This document shows, in pieces, positions 1 to 8,645 of a stretch of 64,000 nucleotides of DNA (position 1 is its first letter; the number at the start of each line of letters is the position of its first letter). The position numbers and the translations under genes are program-made. The DNA is taken from contig NZ_JAKGBI010000015.1 of the NCBI RefSeq assembly GCF_021530565.1, positions 98,984-162,983 on the forward strand. Direction: 5' to 3'. This stretch comes from Pseudoalteromonas sp. SMS1. Its GTDB lineage: Bacteria; Pseudomonadota; Gammaproteobacteria; Enterobacterales; Alteromonadaceae. The notes under the pieces were generated by a model. That model did no database searches. It saw only the letters and a program-made list of their open reading frames with translations, and was not told the DNA's origin.

Positions 1-1
1 T

Positions 2-346
2 CCTGAGGAAAATGTAGAACCACAGCGAGTTATTAAAAGCGTATCTCGAGAAGTGGGTAAACGACCGTTATACATTTTCTTGGATGGTACTTGGCGTGAA
101 GCAAAAAAAATGTTCAGAAAGAGTCCTTATCTTGACTCGTTACCGGTTTTATCTGTTTCGCCGCAAAGCCTATCCAATTATAAACTTCGTGTTGCGCCAC
201 ATGAGCACCAGTTAGGTACAGCTGAGGTCGCATGTGTCGTTCTTGCCGAAAATGGCGAAATGCAAGCTGCTGAATTTTTGACCCAGCACTTTATTGATTT
301 TCGTGATGCATATCTTAAAGGGAAAAGAAGTAAACTCAACGACTAG
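2..346 (+). CDS. DTW-domain tRNA-uridine aminocarboxypropyltransferase, C-terminal part
   Basis: This is the last ~114 codons of a gene that begins before the window; the frame is open from base 2. The DGTW motif followed by REAKKM (visible residues 28-37) marks the DTW/TAPT family, which transfers the aminocarboxypropyl group of S-adenosylmethionine to uridine in tRNA (acp3U), as E. coli YfiP/TapT does. Family members are roughly 200-250 residues, so about half is missing. The gene converges on the CsrB-like RNA encoded on the other strand. The family call is good; the exact tRNA position modified is inferred. Confidence 0.8.
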   Translation, partial: PEENVEPQRVIKSVSREVGKRPLYIFLDGTWREAKKMFRKSPYLDSLPVLSVSPQSLSNYKLRVAPHEHQLGTAEVACVVLAENGEMQAAEFLTQHFIDFRDAYLKGKRSKLND

Positions 347-354
347 CGCGTTAG

Positions 355-764
355 CAGTGAAGATAGCGCGACTCTTTCGAGCCGCGCTTGACGGAATCTT
401 CTAAATAGCATCCTGCTATGTTGATTTGATCAACTCCTTACACATTTCCATACAGCACGCTTAGTGTTTTGGTTCTGCGTACTCACATGCTTCCTGCATA
501 TGTCCACTTGGGTTTTCCTAACCCCGTCCCTTATCGCCTAGGCGTTTCCATTTGCCTATATCCGCTGCGTTCTTCCTTACGTAGGTAATCCGTAACCCGT
601 CCTAAATCCCTAACATCCTTACTTCCTGTATATCAACTTCCTTACTTTAATGTCCGCGTCCTGCAAACACATCATAATCCAAGTTCCATACTCCATGTGG
701 GGACCTAGTTCCTTGTTTCGCCAATCACATCCATTTTCCCTGCTTTGCCTCTCCCCTAAGAGAC
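355..764 (-). ncRNA. csrB: CsrB-like regulatory RNA
   Basis: No ORF fits this stretch. Read on the minus strand, 361-764 holds about 25 GGA trinucleotides, of which about 11 are AGGA and three are AGGGA. Several sit in small hairpin loops, for example ATGC-AGGA-AGCAT near 487-498 and AGC-AGGA-TGCT near 408-419. This is the pattern of CsrB/RsmZ RNAs, which bind and titrate the translational repressor CsrA. A near-consensus -10 (TATACT, 771-776) places the start near 764. A GC-rich hairpin at 365-388 can end the transcript, although its U-tract is poor. The roughly 400-nt size matches CsrB. Ends are estimates. Confidence 0.72.
365..388. terminator. hairpin between DTW gene and CsrB-like RNA
   Basis: The inverted repeat AGCGCG-a-CTC / GAG-c-CGCGCT has a TTTC loop. 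It lies between converging transcripts and could end both. Neither side has a strong T-run, so intrinsic termination is uncertain. Confidence 0.5.
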
Positions 765-923
765 AAGTAAAGTATAAGCCCAGACATAAACTTTAAACAT
801 TAAGTTGCGGTTCATAGAAAACAGACTATGTTCTAACTTGATATTAAAAATGATTAAATAACAAAGGGTTCCTGTGATATAGGCGATAAAGTTAGCACCA
901 TCTTCATAGATATCCACTAGCAG

Positions 924-941
924 AGTGAGATATTTCGCACA
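924..941 (-). promoter_or_regulatory. possible GacA/UvrY (VarA) box
   Basis: On the minus strand the site reads TGTGCG-N6-CTCACT. The known GacA/UvrY site is TGTAAG-N6-CTTACA; 8 of 12 arm positions match at the exact 18-bp geometry. It lies about 160 bp upstream of the inferred CsrB start, where such boxes normally sit. Confidence 0.35.
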
Positions 942-1004
942 AGAAAATTGTCTGAAAGCGACAATAATGGTAACGACCCGCCAATTAGTGGGCTGTAATT
1001 TGTT

Positions 1005-1045
1005 TATAATCGCGTTAGAATTACTTGATAATAATAATTGTTTGG
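1005..1045 (+). promoter_or_regulatory. promoter -10 and Fur box of the iron ABC operon
   Basis: A perfect TATAAT lies at 1005-1010. Just downstream, 1027-1045 (GATAATAATAATTGTTTGG) matches the 19-bp Fur consensus GATAATGATAATCATTATC at 13 positions, including the first six. A Fur-Fe2+ dimer here would block transcription of the ferric transporter when iron is plentiful. No good -35 is visible. Confidence 0.55.
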
Positions 1046-1058
1046 ATTTGGAGCACTC

Positions 1059-2063
1059 ATGAAACGAGCTATTGTCACGTTATTGACCGCTGTGACTTGT
1101 TTACCCGCGTTAGCAGCAGATGAAGTAAATATCTATTCTTTCCGTCAGCCATTTTTAATTCAACCTATTTTGGATGACTTTACAAAGCAAACAGGCATAA
1201 AAACCAAAGTGGTTTTCGCTAAGAAAGGGTTAATTGAACGTGTAAAAAGAGAGGGCAAACACTCTAGAGCAGATTTGGTTCTTACTTCCAATTTCAGTGC
1301 GATGATTCAGTTAGAAGATTTAGGACTAACACAAAAAATCGATAGTAAAACTGTTGCAAATAATATACCTGCCGCGTTTAGAGATCCAGAAGGTCAATGG
1401 GTAGCACTTACCAAACGTGTGCGTAATGTGTACTCATCAAAATCTCGCTTGGGCAAACTGGATTCCCTGAGCTACGAAGAGCTGGCTGATCCTAAGTATA
1501 GAGGTAAAATCTGTACACGTTCGGGGAAGCACCCTTACAACCTAGGGTTGGTGGCATCAATGATTGCACACCATGGTGAAGCTGAAACTAAAGAATGGTT
1601 GGTAGGTGTTAAAAATAACTTGGCGCGTAAACCGCAGGGTAATGACCGTGCACAAGTCAAAGCGGTTAAAGAAGGCTTGTGTGATGTTGCTTTGGGCAAC
1701 AGCTATTACTTTGGCAAGATGATGACGGATGCGAAACAAAAGTCATGGGCGGAGTCCGTGTACATTAATTTCCCGAATCAAAAGAACCGAGGTTCTCACC
1801 TAAATGTTTCTGGTGTCGTATTAACGAAGTATGCAAAAAATAAAGAAAATGCCTTGAAACTCATAGAGTTTATGACGGACAATAAGGCTCAGAATATGTA
1901 TGCATCGACGAATATGGAGTACCCAGTTAAGCCGGGCGTCGAATTATCGAAAATGGTAGCTTCTTGGGGAGCGTTTAAGGAAGACAGCTTGCCACTTGCT
2001 GAGATAAGTAAATACCGTCCATTAGCGTTAAAGCTAATTGATGAGGTAAAATTTGACCTTTAA
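1059..2063 (+). CDS. Ferric iron ABC transporter, periplasmic binding protein
   Basis: A 334-residue secreted binding protein of the FbpA/FutA/AfuA class that captures Fe3+ in the periplasm for the permease encoded next. The ATG at 1059 is preferred over the in-frame codon at 1038 because GGAG lies 5 nt upstream and a signal peptide follows directly, cleaved about residue 20 (ALAA/DE). The mature protein starts DEVNIYSFRQ, typical of the family. Tyr216-Tyr217 (SYYFGKM) is the tandem tyrosine pair that coordinates iron in FbpA proteins. It overlaps the permease by one base. A Fur box lies upstream. The substrate is inferred from family, the YY pair and the Fur site. Confidence 0.88.
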   Translation: MKRAIVTLLTAVTCLPALAADEVNIYSFRQPFLIQPILDDFTKQTGIKTKVVFAKKGLIERVKREGKHSRADLVLTSNFSAMIQLEDLGLTQKIDSKTVANNIPAAFRDPEGQWVALTKRVRNVYSSKSRLGKLDSLSYEELADPKYRGKICTRSGKHPYNLGLVASMIAHHGEAETKEWLVGVKNNLARKPQGNDRAQVKAVKEGLCDVALGNSYYFGKMMTDAKQKSWAESVYINFPNQKNRGSHLNVSGVVLTKYAKNKENALKLIEFMTDNKAQNMYASTNMEYPVKPGVELSKMVASWGAFKEDSLPLAEISKYRPLALKLIDEVKFDL

Positions 2064-3694
2064 TGCAACTAAAAACTAATCTGTCGAATTGGCAGCTAAC
2101 TGCGTGGGTGATAGGTGTATGCCTATCTACCCCGCTCGCATTTCTGATTTTTGAGTCTCTGCAAGGAGAGTCAGAAGTGTTTTCCCACCTCTGGAATACC
2201 GTTCTTTGGGATTATATTAGTAACACGGTTTGGTTAATTGTTGGCGTGTTACTTTTGAGTGCTTTGATTGCGCTGCCTCTCGGTTGGCTCACCGCTTATT
2301 GTCAATTCCCCGGAAAGCGGGTGTTTGAATGGGCTCTGATGCTGCCATTGGCGATGCCGACCTATATTATTGCCTACGTCTACACGGATTTATTGGATTA
2401 TGCCGGCCCTGTACAAATTAAGTTAAGAGCGTGGTTTAATTGGACTAGCCCTGACGATTACTGGTTTTTTGATATTCGTACTTTGCCAGGCGCAATCGTA
2501 ATGATAGCGTTGGTGCTTTATCCTTATCTCTATTTAATCTTCAAAACAGCATTACGTGAACAGTCATTTAAATTGGTTCAAGCAAGCCAGTTAATGGGGT
2601 TAACGCCTTTTCAAAGCTTTTTGAAAGTAAGTTTGCCGTTATCTCGAGGTGCGATAGTGGCAGCTCTAGCACTAATAAGCATGGAAACCATGGCTGATTT
2701 CGCAACCGTTCATTACTTTGCTGTCAGTACGTTAACTACTGCGGTATATGATACATGGTTAGGCTATTACTCATTGACGGCGGCAGCTAAAATATCTGGC
2801 ATTATGCTGCTGTTTTTATTTGTAGCACTGACGTTGGAAAAAATGAGCCGCAGAAATCAGGTTGTGCATGAGCGTCAAAGCTCAGTCAATGATACTTGTT
2901 TATATGAGTTAAGTGGCAAAGTAGGTTGGCTGGCGACACTATTTTGTTGTGTGATATTAATCGTCGCATTTTTTATCCCTGTGGGTATTTTATTTAGTTA
3001 CGCCATCGACTATTTTGACCAAGCTTGGAATGATGCATTTTTTACTTATGCTTGGCAGAGTTTAAAAATTAGTTTTTATGTCAGTGTTATTGCTATTTTA
3101 TTCAGTATTTTAGTTGTATTTTATCAACGGATCGGCGAACAAAAATCAAAAAGTGTGCCTGGCAAAGTTGCCAGTATGGGATACGCCTTACCCGGTACTG
3201 TTTTAGCAATAGCCGTGTTGCTACCTTTGACTTTACTCGATGACTATCTCAACCGATGGTTCAGTGACACCAGCTTTGAACCTGGGTTGCTACTCAGTGG
3301 GACGATATTTGCAATGGTGTTTGCCTATGTGGTGCGGTTTTATGCAATTGCACATGGTGCAGTGGAAGCCAGCTTTGTAAGAATAAGTCCAAGTATAGAT
3401 ATGGCCAGTGCTTCTTTGGGTAAAAATAATTTCCAAACGCTGGGTCGCGTGCATGTCCCATTACTTAAACGGGGTATATTGACTGCGGGCTTATTGGTTT
3501 TTATTGAGTGTATGAAAGAGTTACCCGCGGCGCTGTTGTTGCGTCCATTTAACTTTGAAACGCTGGCGACGCATGTTTTCCAATTTGTGAGTGATGAGCA
3601 GCTTGAGCTTGCGTCGATCTCGGCGCTATTTATCGTGTTGGTTGGGTTAATCCCACTGTATTTAGTAAATCGCTCAATGGAGCAACAAAAATAA
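2063..3694 (+). CDS. Ferric iron ABC transporter permease (fused double domain)
   Basis: A 543-residue inner-membrane protein of the FbpB type, with two permease domains in one chain and about 12 hydrophobic segments. Each half has the EAA-like cytoplasmic loop that docks on the ATPase: ASQLMG...LPLSRG near residues 173-195 and ASASLG...VPLLKRG near 450-473. The ATG follows the binding-protein stop directly and its own stop overlaps the ATPase start (TAATG), so the three genes are translationally coupled. Length and architecture match iron(III) permeases rather than the single-domain polyamine type. Confidence 0.9.
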   Translation: MQLKTNLSNWQLTAWVIGVCLSTPLAFLIFESLQGESEVFSHLWNTVLWDYISNTVWLIVGVLLLSALIALPLGWLTAYCQFPGKRVFEWALMLPLAMPTYIIAYVYTDLLDYAGPVQIKLRAWFNWTSPDDYWFFDIRTLPGAIVMIALVLYPYLYLIFKTALREQSFKLVQASQLMGLTPFQSFLKVSLPLSRGAIVAALALISMETMADFATVHYFAVSTLTTAVYDTWLGYYSLTAAAKISGIMLLFLFVALTLEKMSRRNQVVHERQSSVNDTCLYELSGKVGWLATLFCCVILIVAFFIPVGILFSYAIDYFDQAWNDAFFTYAWQSLKISFYVSVIAILFSILVVFYQRIGEQKSKSVPGKVASMGYALPGTVLAIAVLLPLTLLDDYLNRWFSDTSFEPGLLLSGTIFAMVFAYVVRFYAIAHGAVEASFVRISPSIDMASASLGKNNFQTLGRVHVPLLKRGILTAGLLVFIECMKELPAALLLRPFNFETLATHVFQFVSDEQLELASISALFIVLVGLIPLYLVNRSMEQQK

Positions 3695-4725
3695 TGTACA
3701 GCTTATCTATTGAATCCCTGCAGTATAGCTATGACGGTCATGCTGTAATTGACAACCTTGACTTGCACGTTAAAGAGAATGAAATCGTTTGTCTCCTTGG
3801 CTCGAGTGGTTGTGGTAAAACAACGACGCTCAAGGCAATTGCAGGTCTGCTAAAGCCTCAAAGTGGCACCATCCATATTGGCCACAAATGTGTCAATGAA
3901 AAGGGGCACTTTGTACCACCACAAAATAGAAATGTGGGTATGATGTTTCAAGATTATGCATTATTCCCCCACTTGACCGTGTCTCAAAATGTGGCGTTTG
4001 GTTTGAGTAAATTGAGTCGAGCTGAAAAACAAAAACGTGTTGACGAAATGTTGGAGTTAGTCCACTTAAATGAATTCTCAAGTCGCTATCCACATGAGCT
4101 TTCAGGCGGTCAACAGCAACGGGTTGCGATTGCGAGAGCTCTGGCATATAAACCGAACCTATTATTATTGGACGAACCGTTTTCGAACATTGATGCTCAG
4201 GTCCGCTTTCAATTGATCAGCGATATTCGCACGATTATCAAAGATCAAAAAGTGTCCGCCATTTTTGTGAGCCACTCTAAGGACGAAGCGTTTGCATTTT
4301 CTGATCGATTAGCCATTATGCACCAAGGTAAAATCGCACAGCTAGGTTGCCCAACCGAGCTATTTCAAACGCCAAAGAATAAAGTTGTCGCGGAGTTTCT
4401 AGGACAGGGGATTTACTTAGACGCAATGCCGTCAGGTAATGACTGCTTTCAAACGAAGTTTGGTTTAGTGAGCTCACTCACTCAGCAGTCTTTATCTGAC
4501 ACACATGGTAAAATCTTTGTTAGACCGAGTAATATTGAGCTGTTCAATGCTGACTCAGGTGAAATTAAGGTAAATCAAGAGCGTTTTGTCGGTACGGAGT
4601 ACCTGTATGCGGTAGAGTTACAGGGACAACACCTCGAAATCGCAAAGCCCGCAGATAATCCACTGGATTTGTCTAAACCTATCTCTTTAAAAATTAAGCC
4701 TCATGCGGTAAATTTCTTTTCTTAG
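3694..4725 (+). CDS. Ferric iron ABC transporter ATP-binding protein
   Basis: A 343-residue ABC ATPase of the FbpC/PotA group that powers iron import. Walker A is GSSGCGKT at 36-43, the Q-loop is MMFQDYALFP, the signature LSGGQQQR is at 137-144, Walker B LLLLDE at 157-162 and the switch His is in VSHSKDEA. The region after about residue 240 resembles the TOBE regulatory domain of this subfamily (VRPSNIEL). It overlaps the permease stop and is followed after 24 nt by the DyP homologue. Confidence 0.92.
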   Translation: MYSLSIESLQYSYDGHAVIDNLDLHVKENEIVCLLGSSGCGKTTTLKAIAGLLKPQSGTIHIGHKCVNEKGHFVPPQNRNVGMMFQDYALFPHLTVSQNVAFGLSKLSRAEKQKRVDEMLELVHLNEFSSRYPHELSGGQQQRVAIARALAYKPNLLLLDEPFSNIDAQVRFQLISDIRTIIKDQKVSAIFVSHSKDEAFAFSDRLAIMHQGKIAQLGCPTELFQTPKNKVVAEFLGQGIYLDAMPSGNDCFQTKFGLVSSLTQQSLSDTHGKIFVRPSNIELFNADSGEIKVNQERFVGTEYLYAVELQGQHLEIAKPADNPLDLSKPISLKIKPHAVNFFS

Positions 4726-4749
4726 AGACGATAATAATAGGGAAAGGCG

Positions 4750-5679
4750 ATGGCCCAGCCGCAATCTGGAGTTTGTGCAGAAGCAAATTTGCATGGTTTA
4801 CACTTGTTCTTTAACGTACTTGAAGGGCAAGATGAAGCTGTTCGGATTGCCTTGGCACAGGTAGGTCGGCTTCAAGATGAATTGAGCGATCGTTTTTCTG
4901 AATCTATGTTAAGCAGTTTTGTGGCGATTGGCGCACAGTACTGGCCACATATTTACCCCGAATATATACCGCCAGAGTTAACAAGCTTTCCACACATAAG
5001 GTCCTCAGAGCACTTAATTCACAGTCAGCCATTTGACCTGTTGTATGTCATCCGTTCAGACAGAGAGGATGTCAATCATCTATTTGCGCAGAGTGTAATT
5101 CATATGTTGGCAGGCAGTGTAGAACTGGTGGCGCACGTACGTGGCTTTCGTTTTTTGGATGGAAGAAACTTCAACGGTTTTATATATGGCAGTGAAACCC
5201 CACATGGTCGATTTAAGCGCCAAGTTGCACTTGTGGATAACCCGGATGGACTCGATCACCAGGGAAGTTACATCCATATCCAACGGGTGAAGTTTGACTT
5301 AGCGCGCTGGCAACAACTTCCAATAGAAGAACAAGAAGCATTGATGGGCCGGACTCGTTTAGATAATGTCTTGATAGAGCCGAAAGCTGCTTTTAGTCAT
5401 GCAAGTAGAATCGAACTTAAGGACGCAAATGGCATGGTTTTGTTGCTCGATCAAAGTATGCCTTTTGGAGATGTCTTTGAGCAGGGGAGTATTAGCTTAA
5501 GTTGCTCTGCACATGGTAATGCGTTTGAAACGGTATTGATGAGTCGCTTCGGTTTACTGTCGGGTCAAGAATGTTATGATCCGCTGCTAGACTATTCAGA
5601 AGCGGATATGGGCGCGGCATTTTTCGCGCCATCCTTGCAGTTTTTAAGTCAGATGGCGCAAAGCATGGAAGAAAGCTAG
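4750..5679 (+). CDS. DyP-type peroxidase homologue with altered active site
   Basis: A 309-residue protein of the dye-decolorizing peroxidase family (YfeX-like). Seen: FLDGRNFNGF at 135-144, SYIHIQR at 173-179, GRTRLDN at 200-206, the proximal haem-ligand His217 in SHASR, and the C-terminal FFAPS. From the family pattern, two distal residues are replaced: the GxxDG motif reads GFIYG at 143-147 (Tyr146 for the catalytic Asp), and the LRQSMP motif reads LLDQSMPFG (Asp234 for the catalytic Arg). Haem binding is plausible but normal peroxidase chemistry is doubtful. AGGGAAAGG lies just upstream of the ATG. As last gene of the iron operon it may work in iron or haem handling. Confidence 0.82.
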   Translation: MAQPQSGVCAEANLHGLHLFFNVLEGQDEAVRIALAQVGRLQDELSDRFSESMLSSFVAIGAQYWPHIYPEYIPPELTSFPHIRSSEHLIHSQPFDLLYVIRSDREDVNHLFAQSVIHMLAGSVELVAHVRGFRFLDGRNFNGFIYGSETPHGRFKRQVALVDNPDGLDHQGSYIHIQRVKFDLARWQQLPIEEQEALMGRTRLDNVLIEPKAAFSHASRIELKDANGMVLLLDQSMPFGDVFEQGSISLSCSAHGNAFETVLMSRFGLLSGQECYDPLLDYSEADMGAAFFAPSLQFLSQMAQSMEES

Positions 5680-5682
5680 GGC

Positions 5683-6156
5683 TTATACATTGTCAAACAA
5701 AGTCTTAACTTTCTCGAGCGTAGCGTCAATTTCTGAAATTTGAGCTGGTGCGATAAAAATTGTGTCATCACCTGCGATCGTACCCAGTACACCATCGGCA
5801 CTGCCCAATGAATCCAATAACCGAGCAATAAGTTGAGCTGCTCCCGGGCTAGTACGGATAATAATCATCATCTCATTATGCATGATATCAATGACAAGCT
5901 GACGAAGTGGGCTTTTTGCTGTAGGCACTCCCATTTCTGCTGGAAGGCAGTATACCATTTCCTGCTTGGCATTTCGTGTACGTACGGCACCAAACTTACT
6001 TAGCATGCGCGAAACTTTACTTTGGCTTATATTATCGAAGCCTTGCTCTTTGAGTGCATCAACGATTTCGCCTTGAGACCCAAAATTCTCCTCTCTTAAT
6101 AAGGCTTTGAAGGCCCTTACTAAAGCTTCTTGTTTCTCTTGCACTTGCATATACAT
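5683..6156 (-). CDS. argR: Arginine repressor ArgR
   Basis: A 157-residue arginine-sensing repressor and recombination cofactor. The N-terminal winged helix (about 1-75) has SQSKVSRML at 44-52 as recognition helix. The C-terminal hexamerization and arginine-binding domain has GTIAGDDTIFI at 125-135, whose paired Asp residues bind arginine. It is divergent from mdh, the usual arrangement in gammaproteobacteria, and its 3' end is 3 nt from the end of the DyP gene. Autoregulation is usual, but I could not place clean 18-bp ARG boxes here. Confidence 0.95.
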   Translation of the reverse strand: MYMQVQEKQEALVRAFKALLREENFGSQGEIVDALKEQGFDNISQSKVSRMLSKFGAVRTRNAKQEMVYCLPAEMGVPTAKSPLRQLVIDIMHNEMMIIIRTSPGAAQLIARLLDSLGSADGVLGTIAGDDTIFIAPAQISEIDATLEKVKTLFDNV

Positions 6157-6392
6157 CTCTTCTGTCTAGTTCGATAACCCGATTTTACACAAATCGACCC
6201 CTTTACCCAAATTTTCACGCCAGAGTAATTTTCATGCGCTACCGTAAAGCCATTTTGCTGAACAGTTTCCTGTTGTTTACAACTATAGTCGAAAAAATCT
6301 CGAAAATAACGCGGATAAATTTGTCTTTACTCGCGCTTTTCATTATCTTTACAGCACACAAAATTCCTACCTTCAATATATGGAGAATTATA

Positions 6393-7328
6393 ATGAAAGT
6401 TGCTGTATTAGGTGCCGCTGGTGGTATCGGTCAAGCGTTATCACTTTTGCTTAAAAACGGTCTACCTGCGGGCTCTGAGCTAGCACTATACGATGTTGCA
6501 CCTGTTGTTCCTGGTGTTGCAGTTGATCTTTCTCACATCCCAACTGCCGTTGCAGTATCGGGTTACGGTAAAGACGATTTAGATCCTGCACTAGCTGGCG
6601 CTGATATCGTATTAATCCCTGCTGGCATGCCACGTAAGCCTGGCATGGACCGTGCAGATCTATTCAATGTGAATGCAAGCATTGTTAGAACTCTAGCTGA
6701 AGGTATCGTTAAAAACTGTCCTAAAGCGTTTGTTGGTATCATCACAAACCCTGTAAACGGCACTGTTCCAATCGTTCGCGAAGTATTCAAAAAAGCGGGT
6801 ACTTATGACGCTGCTCGCGTATTCGGTGTAACAACACTTGACGTTATCCGCGCTGAAACGTTCATCGCTGAACTGAAAGGTCTTGATGTTTCAGAAGTGA
6901 AAGTACCAGTTATCGGTGGTCACTCTGGTACAACTATCCTACCATTACTTTCACAAGTAGAAGGTGTAGAGTTTACTGACGAAGAAGTAGCTTCTCTAAC
7001 TAAGCGCATCCAAAACGCAGGTACAGAAGTTGTTGAAGCGAAAGCGGGTGGCGGTTCAGCGACACTTTCAATGGGTGCAGCTGCAGCACGTTTCTGCTTC
7101 TCACTAGTGAAAGGTCTTCAAGGTGAAGAGAATGTCTTTGAGTACGCTTACGTTGAAGGTAACACTGGCGACGCTGAGTTCTTTGCACAGCCTATCCGTC
7201 TAGGTAAAAACGGCGTTGAAGAGCTATTACCATATGGTGAGTTGAGCGCATTTGAGCAAAAAGCAAAAGACGACATGCTTGCGACACTAGAAAAAGACAT
7301 CAAAGAAGGTGTTGATTTCATGGCTTAA
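6393..7328 (+). CDS. mdh: Malate dehydrogenase (NAD)
   Basis: A 311-residue enzyme that interconverts malate and oxaloacetate in the TCA cycle. The NAD loop GAAGGIG is at 7-13. Substrate arginines Arg81, Arg87 and Arg153 and catalytic His177 (GGHSG) fall at the E. coli Mdh positions. The frame stays open upstream to 6234, but the ATG at 6393 is correct: GGAG precedes it and MKVAVLGAAGG is the family N-terminus. A strong terminator follows at 7351. Codon use is more biased than in its neighbours, as expected of a highly expressed gene. Confidence 0.97.
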   Translation: MKVAVLGAAGGIGQALSLLLKNGLPAGSELALYDVAPVVPGVAVDLSHIPTAVAVSGYGKDDLDPALAGADIVLIPAGMPRKPGMDRADLFNVNASIVRTLAEGIVKNCPKAFVGIITNPVNGTVPIVREVFKKAGTYDAARVFGVTTLDVIRAETFIAELKGLDVSEVKVPVIGGHSGTTILPLLSQVEGVEFTDEEVASLTKRIQNAGTEVVEAKAGGGSATLSMGAAAARFCFSLVKGLQGEENVFEYAYVEGNTGDAEFFAQPIRLGKNGVEELLPYGELSAFEQKAKDDMLATLEKDIKEGVDFMA

Positions 7329-7350
7329 TGCCAGAATGAAATTCTGAGAT

Positions 7351-7381
7351 AAAAAAAGCAGCCAATAGGCTGCTTTTTTTA
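7351..7381. terminator. bidirectional terminator between mdh and serA
   Basis: The stem AAAAGCAGCC/GGCTGCTTTT has a short AATA loop and is followed by a T-run. A-run and T-run flank both sides, so it can serve both convergent genes. Confidence 0.9.
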
Positions 7382-7403
7382 TAGTGGCACTTGAACGTAT
7401 ATG

Positions 7404-8633
7404 CTAGTGCAAAATTCTTGCTCTAATTGTGCCTTCTACTGCGCTTAATTCTTTCAAAGCGACTTCTGAGTGATCGCTGTCGACGTCGATAACAACATAA
7501 CCAATGCTGTCATCTGTCTGTAGGTATTGGGCCGCAATATTGATACCGTGCTGAGCAAATGCTTGGTTAATTTGCGTCAGCACACCCGGCCTATTTTCGT
7601 GCACGTGGAGTAGACGGCTACGATTTGATAGCTCTGGTAATGAGACTTCTGGGAAGTTGACCGCAGTGACGGTAGAGCCATTATCTGAATACTTCGTAAG
7701 TTTACCTGCGACTTCTATCCCAATGTTTTCTTGTGCTTCTTGTGTTGAACCACCCACATGTGGTGTAAGAATGACATTATCAAACTCTCTCAATGGAGAC
7801 ACAAATTCTTCATCATTTGATTTGGGCTCAACTGGGAACACATCAATGGCAGCACCCGCAAGTTTCTCATGCTGTAAGGCTTCAGCAAGTGCATCAATAT
7901 CGACAACGGTGCCTCTTGACGCATTAATTAAGATAGCGCCTTGCTTCATCACTTCAATTTCGGCCATGCCAATCAAGTTTTTGGTTTGCGGAGTTTCCGG
8001 AACATGTAAGCTGATCACATCGGCACGTTGCAATAGTTGCGTAAGGTTTTGAACTTGCTGCGCATTTCCGAGAGTCAACTTATCTTCGATATCATAAAAC
8101 TCGACTTTCATCCCGATGTTTTCTGCCATAATACCGAGTTGGGTGCCTATGTGGCCATACCCTATGATCCCGAGTGTTTTTCCCCTCGCCTCATAAGAAC
8201 CAATGGCTGACTTATGCCATTGCCCTCGGTGCGCCATTGCGTTGCGCTTAGGGATCCCTCTAAGAAGGAGTAAAATCTCCCCAAGTACGAGCTCCGCAAC
8301 AGAGCGTGTGTTTGAGAACGGCGCGTTAAATACGGCAATGCCTTTGCGTTTTGCTGCGTCTAAATCTACTTGGTTGGTACCAATACAAAAACAACCAACC
8401 GCGACCAGTTTCTCAGCCGCATTGAGCACGTTTTCAGACAAATGAGTGCGAGAACGGATCCCGATGAAATGGACTTGGCGGATCCGTTCGATTAATTCAC
8501 TTTCAGGTAGCGATGTCTTGAGGTACTCAATATTGCTATACCCATTGCGCTTTAGCGTTTCAACGGCGCTTTGGTGTACGCCCTCTAACAATAAAATCCT
8601 AATTTTATCTTTTGACAAAGATACCTTACTCAT
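7404..8633 (-). CDS. serA: D-3-phosphoglycerate dehydrogenase
   Basis: A 409-residue enzyme for the first step of serine synthesis, oxidizing 3-phosphoglycerate with NAD. The Rossmann motif GYGHIGTQLG is near 159-168, NASRGTVVD carries the substrate Arg region, and TPHVGGST holds the catalytic His. The C-terminal ACT domain (HENRPGVLTQIN onward, about 338-409) is the serine feedback site, as in the 410-residue E. coli enzyme. AGGA lies upstream of the ATG. It follows rpiA with only 12 nt between, so the two are probably co-transcribed. Confidence 0.96.
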   Translation of the reverse strand: MSKVSLSKDKIRILLLEGVHQSAVETLKRNGYSNIEYLKTSLPESELIERIRQVHFIGIRSRTHLSENVLNAAEKLVAVGCFCIGTNQVDLDAAKRKGIAVFNAPFSNTRSVAELVLGEILLLLRGIPKRNAMAHRGQWHKSAIGSYEARGKTLGIIGYGHIGTQLGIMAENIGMKVEFYDIEDKLTLGNAQQVQNLTQLLQRADVISLHVPETPQTKNLIGMAEIEVMKQGAILINASRGTVVDIDALAEALQHEKLAGAAIDVFPVEPKSNDEEFVSPLREFDNVILTPHVGGSTQEAQENIGIEVAGKLTKYSDNGSTVTAVNFPEVSLPELSNRSRLLHVHENRPGVLTQINQAFAQHGINIAAQYLQTDDSIGYVVIDVDSDHSEVALKELSAVEGTIRARILH

Positions 8634-8645
8634 GACTCATTCCTG

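Noticed and set aside
6212..6234. Two TTTTCA repeats between argR and mdh as ARG boxes
   Set aside because: The spacing is 17 bp rather than 21 and no 18-bp palindrome is seen.
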